Below, in pieces: positions 1-8,612 of a stretch of DNA of 64,000 nt. Every line of letters begins with the position of its first letter. The stretch's first letter is position 1. The notes beneath the pieces were generated by a model. That model searched no databases. It was not told where the DNA came from and saw only the letters and a list, made by a program, of their open reading frames with translations. Both the position numbers and the translations under genes were made by a program. This DNA comes from Dehalococcoidia bacterium (GTDB taxonomy: Bacteria > Chloroflexota > Dehalococcoidia > Bin125), in NCBI GenBank assembly GCA_022822855.1, contig JAJDYG010000006.1:1-64000 (forward strand). Direction: 5' to 3'.

Positions 1-870
1 CCCAGTCCCCGATTCATTCGGGGACCCGCTCCCTCCCCTCCCTCCCCATCCCGATGCCCCGTGCTTGACACGGGGCCCAGAGCACCCAACCCCGCCAGGG
101 CAACACCGTCCGCCTCACCTCAACCACCCCGCACCCACGCCCTCCCAGGCCCCGATTCATTCAGGAGTCCGCTCCCTCTCCCTCCCTCTCCCTCCCTCTC
201 CGATGCCCCGTGCCCCGACACGGGGCCCAGACCTCGACCTCCGACCGAAGCGCCAACCTCCATCTCACCTCAGCCACCACGCACCTCCGCCCTCCCAGTC
301 CCCGACTTGTTCGGGGACCCGCTCCTTCCCATCCCGATGCCCCGTGCTTGACACGGGGCCCAGAGCAACCACCCCCGCCACGGCAACACCGTCCGCCTCA
401 CCTCAGACACCACGCTCCTCCGCCCTCCCAGTCCCCGACTTGTTCGGGGACCCGCTCCTCCCCATCCCGATGCCCCGTGCTTGACACGGGGCCCAGAGCA
501 CCCAACCCCGCCAGGGCAACACCGTCCATCTCACCTCCGCCACCACGCACCTCCGCCCTCACAGTCCCCGACTTGTTCGGGGACCCGCTCCTCCCCATTC
601 CGATGCCCCGTGCCCCGACACGGGGCCCAGAGCACCCAACCCCGCCAGGGCAACACCGTCCGCCTCACCTCAGACACCCCGCACCTCCGCCCTCCCAGTC
701 CCCGATTCATTCGGGGACCCGCTCCCTTTCCTGTCATGCCCGCGGCCATCTCGCACCACCGCCTTTCCTCCTTCCGATGCCCCGTGCTTGCCTGCCCCTG
801 GCTTGACCAGGGGACACGGGGCCCAGAGCACCCAACCCCGCCAGGGCAACACCGTCCGCCTCAGCAGCAA
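1..870. repeat. Tandem array of paired GC-rich palindromes, period about 133-150 bp
   Basis: This stretch is a degenerate tandem array built from two alternating hairpins. Hairpin A is CCCCGA-N5-TCGGGG with loops TTCAT or CTTGT; clear copies lie at 7-23, 300-316, 433-449, 566-582 and 700-716, with a degraded copy near 150. Hairpin B is CCCCGTG-loop-CACGGGG with loop CTTGA or CCCCGA; copies lie at 57-75, 206-225, 340-358, 473-491 and 606-625, and an interrupted one at 780-821. Conserved single-stranded text (CCCAGAGCA, CCCGCCA, GGCAACACCGTCCGCCTCA) follows hairpin B. Successive A hairpins at 300, 433, 566 and 700 are 133-134 bp apart. The region is open in several frames only because stop codons are rare in such C-rich DNA; I see no gene in it. 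Confidence 0.9.
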
Positions 871-975
871 CCCCAGCCACGCCATCCCCCCTTCCGCCAA
901 CCACGACACACCACATCAGAACACCCTTTCGCTACACTCGCCAGAACACACGTGCCCCTCGCGAAAGGCCGCCCC

Positions 976-1662
976 ATGCGCATCACCCCCAAACAACGCC
1001 GACGCGCCACCCGAGTCCACTACCTCCGCCAACACGGACAGTCGCTCAAGCAGATCGCCGAGACCGTCAACGTCTCCCTCGCCACCGTCCGCTCCGACCT
1101 CAAGCTCGTCGAGGCCCACTGGGCCAGCATCGCCTCAGCCGTCGCCGACGACCTCCTGCTCGAGTCGCTCTTCCTGCTCAAGACGCGTCTCTCCATCGCG
1201 ATCGCACACGACTATGTCGCCGACAACGCCAAGCGCCTCACCCCCGTCGAGTACCTCCGAGCCCGAGACGCCCAGGAAACCCAGCTCAACGCCCTCGCCC
1301 GAGAGATCCGCAGAACCACCCACGAGGTCCAGCGCCGAGCCGATCAGCGACCCGACCAGCCCGAGCTCTACGACGAAGAACCCCAAGAATCAGCAGAAAC
1401 CACCACAAAACTTTCACAAATTGAACCCTCCAATTCGACGATCTCCAGCCCAGAGCAGGAGATCGTCCCATCTGAGGCCAAAACAGAAAAAATCCCCGCA
1501 GAACCCGACCTCGACCCCCTGATCGCCGAAGCCGTCCAACACTTTCCCCACCTCGAGGGCCAGTCCCCCGAGCAAATCCTCCACTTCCTCGACCAGATCA
1601 CCACCCCCGAAACCCAGGACAAGGACACGCCAACCCCCATCTACGCCGAAGCCGCCGGCTAA
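976..1662 (+). CDS. Orphan helix-turn-helix protein, possibly terminase small subunit-like
   Basis: A 228-residue protein of unknown function. Residues 1-50 hold a basic start followed by a helix-turn-helix (LKQIAETVNVSLATVRSDL). A helical middle region follows, then an acidic, Pro/Glu/Thr-rich tail. The first 60 residues are clearly paralogous to the protein encoded at 60663-61541: both share an arginine-rich start, LRQxG, IA, VS-ATV, DL-L-E and W at matching positions. The ATG at 976 is chosen because the open frame upstream runs through the palindrome array and is low-complexity. The gene is isolated between palindromic repeats on both sides. The HTH plus helical layout resembles phage terminase small subunits, and a terminase large subunit lies at 28862, but that link is inference. 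A DNA-binding regulator is the alternative. Confidence 0.6.
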   Translation: MRITPKQRRRATRVHYLRQHGQSLKQIAETVNVSLATVRSDLKLVEAHWASIASAVADDLLLESLFLLKTRLSIAIAHDYVADNAKRLTPVEYLRARDAQETQLNALAREIRRTTHEVQRRADQRPDQPELYDEEPQESAETTTKLSQIEPSNSTISSPEQEIVPSEAKTEKIPAEPDLDPLIAEAVQHFPHLEGQSPEQILHFLDQITTPETQDKDTPTPIYAEAAG

Positions 1663-1669
1663 CCTCCCC

Positions 1670-1898
1670 ATTCCCAGCCCCCGACCCGTTCGGAGGCCCG
1701 TTCCCTCCTGACCCGCTCTCTTCGAGGAGGCCTGCGCGTAGTCCCATTTCCTCCCCCTTTGGGGGAGGTGCCCCGTAGGGGCGGAGGGGGCCCGCCGAGG
1801 GTGGTACCCACTTCCGTCTCACCTCAGCCTTCCCCCCCAGTCCCCGATTCATTCGGGGACCCGCTCCCTCCCCTCGACCAGACCGAAGAAAGAAGACC
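1670..1898. repeat. Intergenic palindromic repeats
   Basis: This gap between the HTH gene and the convergent quinone reductase gene holds three repeat remnants. There is a degraded hairpin A near 1676-1700. A second repeat type, CTCCCCC-TTT-GGGGGAG, lies at 1751-1767 and continues with GTGCCCCGTAGGGGCGGAGGGGG. A perfect hairpin A sits at 1842-1858 (CCCCGA-TTCAT-TCGGGG). The last is about 40 bp from the stop codon of the quinone reductase gene and could end its transcription, although there is no T tract. Confidence 0.8.
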
Positions 1899-2891
1899 CT
1901 ACTCAACATCAATGCAATCCAGCAGGATCTTCCCGAAGTTCCGATTCTCCGCCATGTACTGATGCGCCTCAGCCGCCTGGCTCAGCGGAAACACCGAGTC
2001 GATCACCGGCTTCATATCCCCGTTGACGATCGCCGGCTCGAGATGCTGCTGATAGTCGCGCGTGATCTCGGCCCGGTCGATCAACGGCCGCGAGCGCATC
2101 ACGGTGCCGTGAATTCGAAGCCGCTTTTGCATCAACATCCCCAGGTTGGTCTCGGCCACGGCCCCGCCCATCAGCCCGACCAGAACCAGCCGCCCGGCCA
2201 TCGACAACGAGCGCAGGTTTTTCTCCCAGTAGTCGCGGCCGATCACGTCGAGGATCACGTTGACGCCCTGTCCGTCGGTCTGTTCCCGGATGACCTCGGC
2301 GAAATCCTGCTCGCGATAGTTGATCGTCATATCCGCGCCCAACTCCCGCGCCCGTTCGCACTTCTCCTCGGAGCCAGCGGTGATCCAGACCTCCGCCCCG
2401 ATCAACCTGGCGATCTGGATCGCCGCGATGCCGACGCCGCTGCCGCCCGCATGGATCAGGATGCGTTCACCGGGCAGCGTCTCGCCCAGCGTGCGCACGG
2501 CCGTGTTGGCGGTGAAGAAAACCTCCGGAATCGAGGCCGCCTCGTGATACGTGAGTTCATCTGGGATCGGCATCGCCAGCGACTGATGCAGCGTCGCCAT
2601 CTCGGCGTAGCCGCCTCCGCCCGAGAGTCCGTACACTCGGTCGCCAACCGACAATCCTCGGACCTGCGAACCGACCTCGATCACTTCGCCGGCCAGTTCG
2701 AGACCGAGAATCGCCGAGGCTCCATGCTGCGCCGGGTAGTTGCCCATCCGCTGCATCATGTCCGCGCGGTTGAGCGCACTGGCGTGGACTCGAAGCAGCA
2801 CCTCCTCGTCGCTGGGTTGCGGGTCCGGAACCTCGTCCAGACGCAGGGAGTCGGCCGTCTTGCCCGGCGGGTCAACAACGATGGCTTTCAT
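1899..2891 (-). CDS. NADPH:quinone oxidoreductase, zinc-independent MDR family
   Basis: A 330-residue member of the medium-chain dehydrogenase/reductase superfamily, closest in pattern to the QOR/PIG3 quinone reductases, which move electrons from NADPH to quinones. The N-terminal GroES-like part has LRVHASALNRADMMQRMGNY and GLELAGEVIEVG, and lacks the cysteines of the structural zinc lobe. The Rossmann part carries ILIHAGGSGVGIAAIQIA, then ITAGSEEKCERARELGAD, a typical NADPH-preferring stretch. Length matches the family (about 325-335). It is transcribed away from selB, with about 30 bp between the two start codons, so the promoters must overlap. The physiological substrate cannot be read from sequence. 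Confidence 0.88.
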   Translation of the reverse strand: MKAIVVDPPGKTADSLRLDEVPDPQPSDEEVLLRVHASALNRADMMQRMGNYPAQHGASAILGLELAGEVIEVGSQVRGLSVGDRVYGLSGGGGYAEMATLHQSLAMPIPDELTYHEAASIPEVFFTANTAVRTLGETLPGERILIHAGGSGVGIAAIQIARLIGAEVWITAGSEEKCERARELGADMTINYREQDFAEVIREQTDGQGVNVILDVIGRDYWEKNLRSLSMAGRLVLVGLMGGAVAETNLGMLMQKRLRIHGTVMRSRPLIDRAEITRDYQQHLEPAIVNGDMKPVIDSVFPLSQAAEAHQYMAENRNFGKILLDCIDVE

Positions 2892-2920
2892 CGCTCATAT
2901 CCTCTGTCAGTAGTGAGTGG

Positions 2921-4813
2921 GTGTTCGGAGATCAGGGTAGTCGCGTGTATGTGATTGGCACCGCAGGCCACGTCGACCACGGCAAGAGCGCGCTGGTCCA
3001 GGCGCTGTCGGGGATCGATCCCGACCGTTGGGCCGAGGAGAAGGCGCGCGGACTGACCATTGACCTCGGCTTCGCCTGGTGCGAACTGCCCTCGGGCCGC
3101 GCCGTCAGCATCATCGACGTGCCCGGCCACGAGCGCTTCATCAAGAACATGCTCGCCGGAGTCGGCGGGATCAACCTGGCCCTGCTCGTGATCGCGGCCG
3201 ACGAGGGGGTCATGCCGCAGACCCGCGAACACCTCGACATCCTCGACCTGCTCGACATCGACCGCGGCCTCGTCGCCTTGACCAAGGTCGACCTGGTCGA
3301 TGAGGAGTGGATCGCGCTGGTCGGGGAAGAGATCGAGGGGTTGCTGGAGGGAACCGCGCTCGCCGGATCGCAGATCGCTCCCGTCTCGGCGCTGACCGGA
3401 GCGGGCATCGAAGAACTGCGCGGGCTGATCGATGAGCAGATCGACGATTTGCCCCCGGTACCAAACCAGGGCCGCCCTCGCATGCCGATCGACCGCTCGT
3501 TCTCAATCTCCGGTTTCGGCGCAGTCGTCACCGGCACATTGCTGGACGGCGAGCTGTCCATCGGCGATCCGGTGGTGATCGAGCCGGGCGGGATTGAATG
3601 CCGCGTGCGGGGGCTGCAATCGCATGAACAGTCGCTCGACACGGCGCCGCCCGGCGCTCGCACCGCAGTCAATCTGAGCGGCGTCTCGGCCAAGGACCTT
3701 GAGCGCGGCATGATCCTCACCTCGCCCGGCTGGCTGGCCCCGACCGCGGCGGTCGACATCCGTCTGCGCGCGGTCCCCGGCGCCTCGAAGCCGCTGCCGC
3801 ACAACGCGACTCGGACGCTGCATGTCGGCGCGGACGAAGTCCAGGCCCGCGTCAGGCTGCTCGAAGGCGACTCGCTCTCGCCCGGCGATTCAAGCTGGGC
3901 CCAGCTCCGCCTCGATCGCCCGATCGCCGCAGCGCGCGGCGATCACTTCGTGCTTCGCTCGGCCGACTCCACAATCGCCGGCGGTCGAATCGTCGATACG
4001 CGTCCGCGCCGGCACCATCGCAACGACGCCTCAACCCTGGAAGCCTTGCAGCGCCTGCTGGACGGCTCGCCCGACGACACGTTGCTCACCGTGCTCCAGC
4101 GCATGGAGCCGGTTCGCTGGGATGAGCTCGTCGCACGCAGTGAACTCGCGCCCGACGAAGCCCAGGCCGCCATTGAGCGACAGATCGCCGATGGCTCGGC
4201 GCTCGTACTGGACGAGGGCGGATTATCGGACTCGGCAATCTTGATGTCAGGACCCGGACTCGGAGCGCTGGCCGCCCGAGCCGAAGCGACGGTAACCGAT
4301 TATGTCAACCAGTTTCCGCTTCGAGCCGGCCTGCCCAGAGAAGACCTGCGCAGCCGAGTCAACCTGCCCCAGCGAGCATTCGCGTACCTACAACAATCCC
4401 TCACCGAATCGGGCCGGCTGATCGTCAACGAAGGCTCGTTCGACCTCCCAGCTCGAAGCGTGGCCCTGACCGAAGAACAACAAGCACAGGTCGATCGCCT
4501 GCTGCCTCGATTGGCGGAGCAGGGCGTCCGTCCGGACACCGACCCGACTCTCGATCCGGAACTCCTCGAGTACCTCGAAGCGCAGCATCTAGTCGTTCGC
4601 CTGACCGGCGGCGTCAACCTCGACCGCCAGGTGTACGACCGCATGGTCGCCGAGACTCAAGCGCTGCTGGAGCAGCAGGAGCGCGCGACGCTCGCCGACG
4701 TGCGCGACCGGCTGGGTACGAGCCGCAAGGTCGCGCAGGCCTTCCTCGAACACCTGGACACGAATCGGGTCACCCGCCGCGTCGGCGATGCGCGAGTCCT
4801 GCGGCGTGGTTAG
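2921..4813 (+). CDS. selB: Selenocysteine-specific translation elongation factor SelB
   Basis: SelB is the EF-Tu-like GTPase that carries Sec-tRNA to the ribosome at UGA codons marked by a SECIS element. The G domain is at the N terminus: G1 [12 protein letters not shown], the switch region TIDLGFAW, G3 DVPGHERF, G4 TKVDLVD and G5 SALTGAG. Beta-barrel domains follow ([15 protein letters not shown]), then about 250 residues of winged-helix repeats that would bind the SECIS RNA. Length of 630 is usual. The start is a GTG at 2921; in-frame GTG codons at 2945 and 2951 lie nearer the conserved [10 protein letters not shown] and are equally plausible. No selA, selC, selD or obvious selenoprotein is in the window. 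It overlaps convergent secF by 4 bp. Confidence 0.93.
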   Translation: MFGDQGSRVYVIGTAGHVDHGKSALVQALSGIDPDRWAEEKARGLTIDLGFAWCELPSGRAVSIIDVPGHERFIKNMLAGVGGINLALLVIAADEGVMPQTREHLDILDLLDIDRGLVALTKVDLVDEEWIALVGEEIEGLLEGTALAGSQIAPVSALTGAGIEELRGLIDEQIDDLPPVPNQGRPRMPIDRSFSISGFGAVVTGTLLDGELSIGDPVVIEPGGIECRVRGLQSHEQSLDTAPPGARTAVNLSGVSAKDLERGMILTSPGWLAPTAAVDIRLRAVPGASKPLPHNATRTLHVGADEVQARVRLLEGDSLSPGDSSWAQLRLDRPIAAARGDHFVLRSADSTIAGGRIVDTRPRRHHRNDASTLEALQRLLDGSPDDTLLTVLQRMEPVRWDELVARSELAPDEAQAAIERQIADGSALVLDEGGLSDSAILMSGPGLGALAARAEATVTDYVNQFPLRAGLPREDLRSRVNLPQRAFAYLQQSLTESGRLIVNEGSFDLPARSVALTEEQQAQVDRLLPRLAEQGVRPDTDPTLDPELLEYLEAQHLVVRLTGGVNLDRQVYDRMVAETQALLEQQERATLADVRDRLGTSRKVAQAFLEHLDTNRVTRRVGDARVLRRG

Positions 4814-6021
4814 GCGCGGCGTTCGACTCGGCGGACGACCCGGCGCTCGCCGCCGCGGCGCAGCAGGCGCGGCAGCGTGCCTTCCTGCCAGAGGAAGACG
4901 ATCTGGCTGGCGACGGCGATCGACGAGTACGTGCCCGCCACGGTTCCGATGAACAGCACGATCACGAACGGCCGGATCGTGACGCCGCCAATCAGCAGCA
5001 GCGCGAGCAAAGCGAGCACGACCGTGATCGAAGTGTTGAGCGAGCGCCCCAGCGACTGCGTGATCGCCGCGTTCACGACCCGGCGGAAGTCTTCGCGCGG
5101 ATCGAGCAGCAGGTTCTCGCGGATCCGGTCGAAGACGACAATCGTGTCGTTGACGCTGTACCCGATGATCGCGAGCAGCGCGGTCACGAACATCGCATTG
5201 ACTTCGAGGCCCGCGATCTGCCCGCCGATCGCGAATGCGCCGGCGACGATCGTGACGTCGTGCAGCAAGGCGACGATCGCGGCAGAACCGTAGAGCACGG
5301 GGTTGGGCAATCGGCGGAAGGCGAGCGAGATGTAGATCAGGATGGCGACCGCGGCGACGGCCAGCGCGACGCCCGCGTCGCGCGCAATCTCCACCGAGAG
5401 CGTCCCTGAGACCGACGAGCTTTGCAGCACGACGATGGGGCCAATCTCACTGCGCAGCGCTTCATTGATCCGCTGACGCAGGCGCTCGAGGTCGCCGTCG
5501 GACGGCTGCTCGACGCGCATGCGGAAGGCGGAGTCGGCAGTGGCCTGGATCCTCGCCCCGCCGAGCCCGATCGTCTCCAAGGCCGCGCGAACGTCGTCCT
5601 GCGTGGCGCTGCCGGGGAACCAGAACTCCGTCCGAATCTCGGACTCATCGACATCGACCGCCAGGCTGACGCTGGCCGGCAACGAGGCTCCGACCGCTCG
5701 TCCGACCTGATCGGCGAGGGCCAATCCGTCGTCGAGCGACGGCGCGCTGAGCGATCCGATCACCGCTATTGCACCATCGTCCGCCTCGACCACGCTCAGA
5801 GACACGCCCTCGGGCGCTTCCTCGGAATCCGGAATTCCGGCCACCGCATCCTCGACATCGGCGATGTCGGTGTCGCCGAGGAACCGGACCTCGGTCTCGA
5901 GGCCGCCGGCGAAGTCGAGGCCGGCCTCAAACTGCCAGAGCGCGAGGCCGATCAGCGAGGGCACGATCATCAGCAGCGAGATCACGGCGTAGACGCGGCG
6001 GCGGCCGACGAAGTCGATCAT
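4810..6021 (-). CDS. secF: Protein translocase subunit SecF
   Basis: SecF pairs with SecD in the membrane and uses the proton gradient to help pull exported proteins out of SecYEG. The protein has 403 residues. An N-terminal membrane segment follows MIDFVGRRR. Then come the motif GLDFAGGLETEVRF, a periplasmic region, and five C-terminal membrane segments with GYSVNDTIVVFDRIREN and SLNTSITVVLALLALLLIGG. The ATG at 6021 overlaps the secD stop codon (ATGA), so the two genes are translationally coupled. An in-frame extension further upstream lies inside secD and is not plausible. It is the last gene of a yajC-secD-secF operon and meets selB tail to tail. Confidence 0.95.
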   Translation of the reverse strand: MIDFVGRRRVYAVISLLMIVPSLIGLALWQFEAGLDFAGGLETEVRFLGDTDIADVEDAVAGIPDSEEAPEGVSLSVVEADDGAIAVIGSLSAPSLDDGLALADQVGRAVGASLPASVSLAVDVDESEIRTEFWFPGSATQDDVRAALETIGLGGARIQATADSAFRMRVEQPSDGDLERLRQRINEALRSEIGPIVVLQSSSVSGTLSVEIARDAGVALAVAAVAILIYISLAFRRLPNPVLYGSAAIVALLHDVTIVAGAFAIGGQIAGLEVNAMFVTALLAIIGYSVNDTIVVFDRIRENLLLDPREDFRRVVNAAITQSLGRSLNTSITVVLALLALLLIGGVTIRPFVIVLFIGTVAGTYSSIAVASQIVFLWQEGTLPRLLRRGGERRVVRRVERRA

Positions 6022-7778
6022 GCGCTCGCGCCTCCCTCGCCGCTGCCGGCTGCGCCGGCGGTGCCGGCTCGCGGGCGGACCGTCATCTGGCGAACGCCGA
6101 AGGGGCGCAGGCCACGGATCCAACCAGTGCTGACGGCGATGGTCATGAAGTTGCGGGTCACGAAGATCACCGTGACGAAGCTGAATCCCGTGCCGACCAG
6201 CAGGGCCAGGGCGAACGACTTGATCAGGTTCTGATTGAGCGCGTCGGCAAACAGCCAGAGGATCGCGACCGTGATGATCGTGGAGACGTTACCGTCGCGG
6301 ATCGCCGGCCAGGCGCGCGCCCAGGCGGTCTCGACCGCGCCGGAGAGACTGCGTCCCAGCCGTAGCTCCTCCTTGAGCCGCTCGAAGATCAGCACATTGC
6401 CGTCGACGGCGAAACCGATCGAGAGAACGAGTCCGGCGACGCCGGCGAGGGTGAGCGTGATCGGCACCAGCTTGAAGGTCGCCATGACGCCGGCGGCGTA
6501 GACGATCAAGGCCAGCGCCGCGACGACGCCCGGCACGCGGTAGTAGATCATCATGAAGACGACGATCGCGACGAAGGCGACGACGCCTGCCTGGACCGTG
6601 TCGATCACCGAGTCTTCACCGAGCGTCGCGGCGACCTCTGTGCTCTGCAGGACGCGCAGATTGATCGGCAAGGCACCGGCGCGAAGCTGGCGGCGCAGGG
6701 TGATGGCGTCTTCCTCGGAGAGTCCGTTGATGATCCCGCTGTCAGAGATGACGGCGTTGACGGAGGGGCTGGAGATCAGGCGGCCGTCAACGAAGATGCC
6801 GAGCAGTCCGCGGCTCTCGAACAGGCGGCGGGTGATCTGCTCCATCAGGCGCGCGCCCTCGTCTTCGAACTCGAAGGTCAACGCCGGGTCGCCGGCCTGG
6901 TCGAGGGTTCGCGAGATCGAATTGGCGATCAGATGCCGACCAGTGAGCTGCACGGTCGCGCCCTCTGCGTTGATCCCGTTGGCCGGCAGCCAGCGCAGGC
7001 CATCGGCGATGATCACGTCCTCGTCGGGAGGCGGAATGAAGTACGGGTCCGCACGGCGCACGAATCGGTCGTCGTCCTGGGGCAGCGTCGTGTCCCAGAC
7101 GTCGTCAATCGCGGCGCCGATTTGCAGGCGGTCGAGCGGGCGCTGCGGCTGCGGCTGGGCCGGGTCGATCGAGCGGAACTCGAGCAGCGCGGTCGAGCCG
7201 ACGAGATCGGATGCTTCGTCGGCATCGACGCCGGGGATCTGGGCGTTGATCCGGTCGGTGCCGACGACGGTGACCTCGGCCTCGGAGATGCCGAAGCCGT
7301 TGACTCGCTCCTCGATCACGCGCTGAGATTCGGCGACCGCTTCCTCCAACGAGGCGTCATCGACGTCAAGGGGTAGGACGATCTCGGCGATGCTGCCGGG
7401 CAGCGGCAGGTCGTAGGCGTCTTCCTCGAGGTCGGCCAGGGCCGGGTTGAGGCTGATGATCTGCTGGAGCTCTACGCCTTCGCGTTCGAGGAACTGGTTG
7501 AGCGATTCTCCGCGACGGACCGGTGCGGCTTCGCCGGAGACCTCGAGCGTGATCGAGACGCCGCCGGCGAGGTCGAGTCCTAAACGAAACTCATTGCGTT
7601 CCCAATCGCCAACCGTGACGCCGCCGCCCTCGGGCCAGGGGATGAAGCTGGGCAGGTAGCGGTCGGGGTTGCCGGGCCAGGCGGACGCGATCGCGAATGC
7701 GGTCAGGATCAGGATGACCGCGAAAATGTATGCGTCGCGGAACTTGAAGCGTCGGATGAAGTCCATTGCCGACTGCAT
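6018..7778 (-). CDS. secD: Protein translocase subunit SecD with a LysM-like insert
   Basis: SecD is the partner of SecF in the proton-driven late step of protein export. It has 586 residues; an alternative start four codons in gives MDFIRRFKFRD. Membrane segment 1 is at residues 17-33. The periplasmic head begins RLGLDLAGGVSITLEV (65-80). The usual ERVNGFGISEAEV and VGTDRINAQIPGV motifs follow, then six C-terminal membrane segments with GFAVDGNVLIFERLKEELR. Residues 87-137 are an extra block between the LDLAGG strand and the helix DDASLEEAV. It reads like a LysM repeat (RRGESLNQFLEREGVELQQI, then SLNP). I know of no such insert as a standard SecD feature. Confidence 0.93.
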   Translation of the reverse strand: MQSAMDFIRRFKFRDAYIFAVILILTAFAIASAWPGNPDRYLPSFIPWPEGGGVTVGDWERNEFRLGLDLAGGVSITLEVSGEAAPVRRGESLNQFLEREGVELQQIISLNPALADLEEDAYDLPLPGSIAEIVLPLDVDDASLEEAVAESQRVIEERVNGFGISEAEVTVVGTDRINAQIPGVDADEASDLVGSTALLEFRSIDPAQPQPQRPLDRLQIGAAIDDVWDTTLPQDDDRFVRRADPYFIPPPDEDVIIADGLRWLPANGINAEGATVQLTGRHLIANSISRTLDQAGDPALTFEFEDEGARLMEQITRRLFESRGLLGIFVDGRLISSPSVNAVISDSGIINGLSEEDAITLRRQLRAGALPINLRVLQSTEVAATLGEDSVIDTVQAGVVAFVAIVVFMMIYYRVPGVVAALALIVYAAGVMATFKLVPITLTLAGVAGLVLSIGFAVDGNVLIFERLKEELRLGRSLSGAVETAWARAWPAIRDGNVSTIITVAILWLFADALNQNLIKSFALALLVGTGFSFVTVIFVTRNFMTIAVSTGWIRGLRPFGVRQMTVRPRAGTAGAAGSGEGGASA

Positions 7779-7946
7779 TGCCGAATGTGCCGCCCATCAG
7801 CCGCTGGCGAGCGCCACCGAAACCGGTCGGCGCCTAGTGAGTCGCATAGCGAGTGCCCTGCGAGTGTTCTGCGCACTCTATCCCGCTTATGTCGGTTCAG
7901 CATAGGCAGGTAGGCGGTTGTGTTCAGCCAAGGCTGTCGCCGTGAA

Positions 7947-8258
7947 TCAATCCTCCCGTTCTTCGTCTTCGCCCTCATCGAAGAGCTCCGCGCTACTGAT
8001 TCGCTCCTCGACGGCGCCGGTTCGAGCCCGCACGACGACATTCTCCGACAACCTCAGGAGAACAACCATCGGGCCGTCCTCGGGTGTCTCGACGCCCTCG
8101 ACTTCTGCGATCAGTCCGCCACGGGTGAGCACGGTGTCCCCGACCCGGAGCTCGTTGAGGTCGCGCTGGCGGCGACGCTCCTCCGAGCGCGTTGGGCGAA
8201 TGAAAAAAAGGTAGAACAACGCCACGACGAGCAGGGTGATCAGGATGACTTCGGTCAT
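7947..8258 (-). CDS. yajC: Preprotein translocase accessory subunit YajC
   Basis: YajC is a small single-span membrane protein that associates with SecDF. The protein has 103 residues: a membrane helix (ILITLLVVALFYLFFIRP, residues 5-22), then the family signature of a basic patch and LRVGDTVLTRGGLIAEVEGV, and a strongly acidic C terminus. It is the first gene of yajC-secD-secF. The 168 bp gap to secD is longer than usual for this operon and shows no open frame of interest. Confidence 0.93.
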   Translation of the reverse strand: MTEVILITLLVVALFYLFFIRPTRSEERRRQRDLNELRVGDTVLTRGGLIAEVEGVETPEDGPMVVLLRLSENVVVRARTGAVEERISSAELFDEGEDEERED

Positions 8259-8612
8259 GCGGCATTACTCCCGGTGGCGGTTCAAGCTGGTGGCGTTGTG
8301 AGGCTGGGTTGCCCGTAGAGGAATCCGTTATGTCGAGTGTATTGGTGGTTGGTCAGGAATTTTGTCCGGGGGCGATATTGCCGCAGGACCAGTGTTTTAC
8401 GGCAGATCGCGTGGTCAGACTGGAAGGTTTTGGTAAGTCCTGGAAGGTCTTGGAAGGGCGAGGAGGCTCGGACTTGTTCGGATTTGTTCGGATATCGACG
8501 ACCCTGGCGCAGCCTTCGTTGGACCTGGACGCGGTCTGAGTTCTGTGGGACAACAGGAGCAGGCATGACGGGTTTCGTTTGCGGCGATGGGCCTCAGTAC
8601 AGGCGTACTGTG
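8259..8612. other. 354-bp non-coding gap upstream of yajC
   Basis: No gene is supported here on either strand. The stretch must hold the promoter of the minus-strand yajC-secD-secF operon; a GGGAG sits about 10 bases upstream of the yajC ATG. It also contains a short direct repeat, TTGTTCGGA twice, near 8474-8492. It is less C-rich than the palindrome-bearing gaps and has none of those palindromes. Confidence 0.5.

Noticed and set aside
1..870. CRISPR array
   Set aside because: The repeats are long, imperfect and composite, the text between them is itself repeated rather than unique, and no cas gene is near.
1..975. Long open reading frames crossing the repeat array on both strands
   Set aside because: They exist because stop codons are rare in C-rich palindromic DNA. 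The translations are Pro/Arg/Ser low-complexity, repeat with the DNA period and have no ribosome-binding sites.
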